A stretch of DNA of 7,635 nucleotides, taken from positions 1 to 7,635 of the forward strand of contig JAOUJL010000065.1 in assembly GCA_029883255.1 (NCBI GenBank). The letters run 5' to 3'. The stretch comes from Candidatus Bathyarchaeota archaeon. GTDB taxonomy: Archaea; Thermoproteota; Bathyarchaeia; Bathyarchaeales; Bathyarchaeaceae. Of this stretch, positions 7,463 through 7,635 are shown piece by piece (position 1 is the stretch's first letter; each line of letters begins with the position of its first letter). The notes under the pieces were generated by a model. It was given only the letters and a program-made list of their open reading frames with translations, was not told where the DNA came from and did no database searches. Position numbers and translations under genes: made by a program.

Positions 7463-7635
7463 CTATCCTAATACTCCTATGGCCTCTCCTCTAACAGTCT
7501 TTCTGAAACTGGTGCTTTCCTTCACTAGTCTTTCTTTGTTGCTGGGCGTTATTATTTCAACTTTGGGAAGAGTTCTGGAGTAGAATTCAGACATGCGATT
7601 TCCCAATGCAGGCGTACAGTATCTTTGTAATGCGG
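7463..7635 (-). CDS. 3' end of an unidentified protein gene, cut by the window edge
   Basis: One - strand frame is open from base 7633 to a TAG at 7463-7465, giving the last 56 residues of a protein. The other two - strand frames hit stops. The visible part begins ALQRYCTPALGNRM, continues with a short beta-like stretch PKVEIITPSNKERL, then a basic segment SFRKTVRGE, and ends AIGVLG. I do not recognise the family. The case for a gene is positional: the frame stays open to the edge and stops 13 bp before ftr, just upstream of the ftr SD, as expected for the preceding operon gene. No membrane segment is visible. A C1-pathway or cofactor gene would be a natural neighbour, but that is only a guess from context. 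Confidence 0.6.
   Translation of the reverse strand, partial: ALQRYCTPALGNRMSEFYSRTLPKVEIITPSNKERLVKESTSFRKTVRGEAIGVLG

Noticed and set aside
1..7635. Mobile element, CRISPR, phage-defence or tRNA content
   Set aside because: No direct or inverted repeat arrays, transposase or integrase motifs, or tRNA-like segments were seen; coding is continuous with conserved metabolic genes.

Overview
The window looks like a compact archaeal chromosome segment. The strongest taxonomic clue is a full-length formylmethanofuran:tetrahydromethanopterin formyltransferase (Ftr), an enzyme of the methanofuran/H4MPT C1 pathway found in methanogens, related archaea and some methylotrophic bacteria. Other clues are the SD sequences GGAGGT and AAGGTGA, a TATA-like ATTTAAAT element upstream of glnA, and a small PurL paired with a separate PurQ. 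GMP synthetase is a single fused chain, whereas most classical methanogens split it into two subunits. Fused GuaA together with Ftr fits a TACK-type lineage with an archaeal Wood-Ljungdahl pathway (for example Bathyarchaeia-like) better than a textbook methanogen. That placement is inference.

Left block, + strand (1-4254): the 3' part of purL, then purQ, then guaA, with 4-bp or similarly small overlaps at each junction. It is a purine operon. PurL and PurQ make FGAM from FGAR with glutamine as nitrogen donor. GuaA aminates XMP to GMP, again using glutamine.

Right block, - strand (7635 down to 4284): the 3' end of an unidentified gene, then ftr, pfkB and glnA. The unknown gene ends 13 bp before ftr, ftr and pfkB overlap by 4 bp (ATGA), and glnA follows after 41 bp. 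That last gap contains a possible promoter. The order mixes C1 metabolism (Ftr), a ribokinase/nucleoside-kinase-like PfkB protein and nitrogen assimilation (type I glutamine synthetase).

The two blocks converge on a 29-bp gap between guaA and glnA. Three of the recognised proteins depend on glutamine as substrate (PurL with PurQ, and GuaA), and the convergent gene makes it. No mobile element, CRISPR array, rRNA, tRNA, repeat array or frameshift was seen, and no gene-free stretch exceeds 41 bp. The window is mostly ordinary housekeeping metabolism. Its less ordinary points are the translationally coupled ftr-pfkB pair, the unidentified gene upstream of ftr, and the lineage signal from fused GuaA plus Ftr.
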